Shown here one piece after another: positions 5,342 to 7,240 of a DNA stretch of 7,240 bases (positions within the stretch are counted from its first letter, which is position 1; every line of letters begins with the position of its first letter). The DNA comes from JAWLBW01 sp041687475 (GTDB lineage: Bacteria > J088 > JAWLBW01): contig JAWLBW010000244.1 of assembly GCA_041687475.1 (NCBI GenBank), positions 1 through 7,240 on the forward strand, in the 5' to 3' direction. The position numbers and the translations under genes are program-made. The notes under the pieces are model-generated. The model ran no database searches, had not been told where the DNA came from, and saw nothing but the letters and a program-made list of their open reading frames with translations.

Positions 5342-7240
5342 TCAGCTGCGAGCGAACCTGACCGTACGCAGAGACTCGAAAATCTCTCCGGCAGACTGGA
5401 AACGTTCGGCGGGGTCCTTGGCGAGGCAGCGCATGAGGATGCGCACGTATGACTCGGGCAGGTCGGGTACGTGCTCACGGGGGTCGGGCGGGACCGTATG
5501 AATGTGGTGGTAGCCTACGTCGCCCTTGGGAAAGGGAACGGTGCCGGTAGCACATTCATACAGGGTTACGCCGAGTGAATAAAGATCGGCGCGGTTGTCG
5601 ATTTCCTCGCCGAGAATCTGCTCCGGCGCCATGTAGTGCGGTGTGCCGCCCACAACGGTCTGGAAGTTGACGACTTCCTGAATGACCTTGGCCAGGCCGA
5701 AGTCCATGATCTTTACCGCCCGCGTATCGGCCCACATGATGTTCGAGCCCTTGATGTCGCGATGAACCACATTGCGCCCGTGGGCGTAATCAAGGGCCTT
5801 GCACAGCTGGGCGGTAATAACCATGAGGGCCTGCATGGGAATACGCCCGTCGTTGGCAACGATCTCGCGAAGGGTACGCCCTTCGATGTATTCCATGGCA
5901 ATGTAGTAATTGCCGTCTTCCTCGCCGGCGTCGTAAACGATGACGATGTTCGGATGATTCAACGCCGCCGCGGCTTTCGCCTCGCGCAGGAAGTTTTTGA
6001 CCGCGATGTCGTTGTTGCGCAGATCGGAGGGAAGTACCTTGAAGGCCACCACGCGATCGAGCACGGCGTCGTGCGCCTTGTACACGATGCCCATGCCGCC
6101 GCGGCCAAGCTCGGAAAGCAGGGTGTACCGTTTCTTGGTTCGCGCCGAGGGAGTGGGCGTAAGCTCGACCGGCTGGGCTTCAAGCTCGGCCGCCTCACGG
6201 TCGGCGGCGGCCACACGGCCCTTGAGCTCCTGCACCCTGGCCGCGACGTCCGAGAATTTGCTGTCTTCCTGCAGAATGCGCGTATAGAGTGTCAAAGCCA
6301 GGCGCGGGTCGCCGTTTTCCTCGAGAATGCGCGCCAGGTTGTAATACGGGTGAATGTTGCCCTGGTTGACAGGCTGGCCGGCAATTGCCTGTTGATAATA
6401 TTTCACGGCCTGCGCCACGTCGTTACGGCCACGATAGATATCGGCCAGAATCGTGCAGGCCTTCGGGTAGGCCGGGTGCGAAGAGTCGACCCGCAGAAGC
6501 GTTCGCTCTGCCGCCTCGACCTCCTTCAGCGCGAAGTAATTGAGGCCGGCTTCATAGAATTCACCCGCCCGCTCAAGCAACTCGCTTTGCTTACGGCCGT
6601 CGCCCAACCGTTGGTAAACCTCGGCGGCACGGCGGAAGTCGCCCGCCTGCTCCCAGGCTTCGGCGGCCTTGCGCGGCTCCTTGCCTCGCAGGTACATTTC
6701 ACCGGCCTGCAGCAGATCGCCCAACGCCTGGTACATCTGCCCGGCTTCGAGGTGTCGCCCTTGGCGCCGATAAATTTCGGCGGCCTCGAGGTATTCACCG
6801 GCCTGGCGGTAGCTTTCGGCAGCGGCCAGCTCGTTGCCGGCCTGCCGCAGCACATCGGCCTTGAGCCGGGCGGCTCGCTCGTGGTCGCCCGCCTGCTTGA
6901 AGAGCTCGGCTGCCTGAAGCGGCAGGTTCGCCTTTACGTACAGGTCGGCGGCGGCCTCGATATCGCCCTCGCGGGCGAGCAACGCCGCAGCCTTGTCGAA
7001 AGCCCCCGCATCACTCAGCAGGCTGACGGCCCGACGGACTTCGCCGATTTTCTGAAAGCAGGAAGCCGACTTGAGGCCGAGTTCGGCGGCCTCGCGTTGC
7101 TTGGCGGCATCATCCCTGGCCCCGGCACGCTCTTCACGGAAGGCCATTTCATACAGGTGCGCGGCCCGCTTGAACTCGCGGCCGCGGTACCAGGCCTCGG
7201 CGGCCGTCTTGAGAAAGCGCGCCATCTCGTACAACTTGCC
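5342..7240 (-). CDS. Helical-repeat/TPR Ser/Thr protein kinase, N-terminus outside the window
   Basis: 632 residues are visible; the frame is open through the right edge, so the true start lies outside. The TTG at 7234 is only an internal codon; numbering below counts it as 1. Residues 1-55 are TPR-like, 56-241 form 14 tandem 13-residue helical repeats (type AAExYxxAGDxxx), and 255-329 are two 34-residue TPRs. A charged helical linker ends near 365. A complete Hanks-type kinase fills 370-624: Gly loop GRGGMGIVY 377-385, ATP-binding Lys 399 (VAFK), alpha-C Glu 418, HRDIKGSN 491-498 with catalytic Asp 493, DFG 511-513, APEQ 536-539, Asp 550 and Arg 611. It should be an active RD-type Ser/Thr kinase; Thr 526 and Thr 531 are possible autophosphorylation sites. 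No membrane segment follows the kinase, so this part looks cytoplasmic. The repeats probably bind partners or regulators. Substrates are unknown. It lies upstream of and codirectional with rimP, but the 284-base gap argues against tight coupling. Confidence 0.93.
   Translation of the reverse strand, partial: GKLYEMARFLKTAAEAWYRGREFKRAAHLYEMAFREERAGARDDAAKQREAAELGLKSASCFQKIGEVRRAVSLLSDAGAFDKAAALLAREGDIEAAADLYVKANLPLQAAELFKQAGDHERAARLKADVLRQAGNELAAAESYRQAGEYLEAAEIYRRQGRHLEAGQMYQALGDLLQAGEMYLRGKEPRKAAEAWEQAGDFRRAAEVYQRLGDGRKQSELLERAGEFYEAGLNYFALKEVEAAERTLLRVDSSHPAYPKACTILADIYRGRNDVAQAVKYYQQAIAGQPVNQGNIHPYYNLARILEENGDPRLALTLYTRILQEDSKFSDVAARVQELKGRVAAADREAAELEAQPVELTPTPSARTKKRYTLLSELGRGGMGIVYKAHDAVLDRVVAFKVLPSDLRNNDIAVKNFLREAKAAAALNHPNIVIVYDAGEEDGNYYIAMEYIEGRTLREIVANDGRIPMQALMVITAQLCKALDYAHGRNVVHRDIKGSNIMWADTRAVKIMDFGLAKVIQEVVNFQTVVGGTPHYMAPEQILGEEIDNRADLYSLGVTLYECATGTVPFPKGDVGYHHIHTVPPDPREHVPDLPESYVRILMRCLAKDPAERFQSAGEIFESLRTVRFARS
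6500..7069 (-). repeat. Block coding for fourteen 13-residue (39-base) tandem helical repeats
   Basis: Inside the kinase gene, units begin at residues 56, 69, 82, 95, 108, 121, 138, 151, 164, 177, 190, 203, 216 and 229 (counting the TTG at 7234 as 1). All are 13 residues except the unit at 121, which has 17. Examples are AAELFKQAGDHER, AAESYRQAGEYLE, AAEIYRRQGRHLE, AAEAWEQAGDFRR and AAEVYQRLGDGRK. The pattern is A-A-E-x-[YFL]-x-x-x-G-[DE]-x-x-x, one short helix and turn per unit, as in SNAP-, coatomer- or IFT-like alpha-solenoids. The units have diverged at the DNA level, so this is an old protein repeat and not a recent tandem expansion. Confidence 0.8.

Noticed and set aside
7232..7234. TTG at 7234 as the true start of the kinase gene
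   Set aside because: The frame stays open to the window edge (Gly-Lys precede it), no ribosome binding site can be seen, and the protein begins in the middle of a helical repeat. The gene is therefore called partial.

Overview
The window is a GC-rich bacterial segment with every supported gene on the minus strand, so transcription runs from right to left. Its core is the conserved rimP-nusA-infB transcription/translation operon, followed by the start of a DUF503 (YlxP-type) gene at the left edge. This order is found widely in bacteria and is usually continued by rbfA and truB, which would lie left of position 1. The proteobacterial-type NusA (two C-terminal acidic-binding-type repeats), the long Ala/Pro/Glu-rich IF-2 linker with VVIRRR motifs, the DUF503 gene after infB, and a soluble TPR-Ser/Thr kinase suggest a deltaproteobacterial-grade organism (Myxococcota, Desulfobacterota or similar). 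This placement is inference; other kinase-rich, GC-rich phyla such as Acidobacteriota are not excluded.

Layout in transcription order. 7240-5342 is the C-terminal 632 residues of a large protein whose start is outside the window: an alpha-solenoid of 13-residue repeats, two ordinary TPRs, a short helical linker and a complete Hanks-type kinase domain at the extreme C-terminus. 5341-5058 is a 284-base gap holding a weak promoter candidate and, just before rimP, a hairpin followed by eight T residues that looks like an intrinsic terminator or attenuator. 5057-4566 is rimP (TTG start), 4512-2980 is nusA (GTG start, perfect AGGAGG), 2907-160 is infB (ATG), and 156 to beyond position 1 is the DUF503 gene (GTG start, 3 bases after the infB stop). 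No ylxR or ylxQ lies between nusA and infB.

Together the operon genes supply 30S maturation (RimP), transcription elongation, pausing and termination control (NusA) and initiator-tRNA delivery (IF-2). The spacers between cistrons are short but structured. A 12-bp stem encloses the nusA stop codon in its loop, and a GC-rich stem-loop lies just upstream of the nusA ribosome binding site. With the T-run hairpin before rimP, this suggests RNA-level regulation of the operon. No mobile element, CRISPR array, tRNA, rRNA or recognisable riboswitch was found. The most unusual protein is the kinase; the most unusual nucleic-acid signals are the operon's hairpins.
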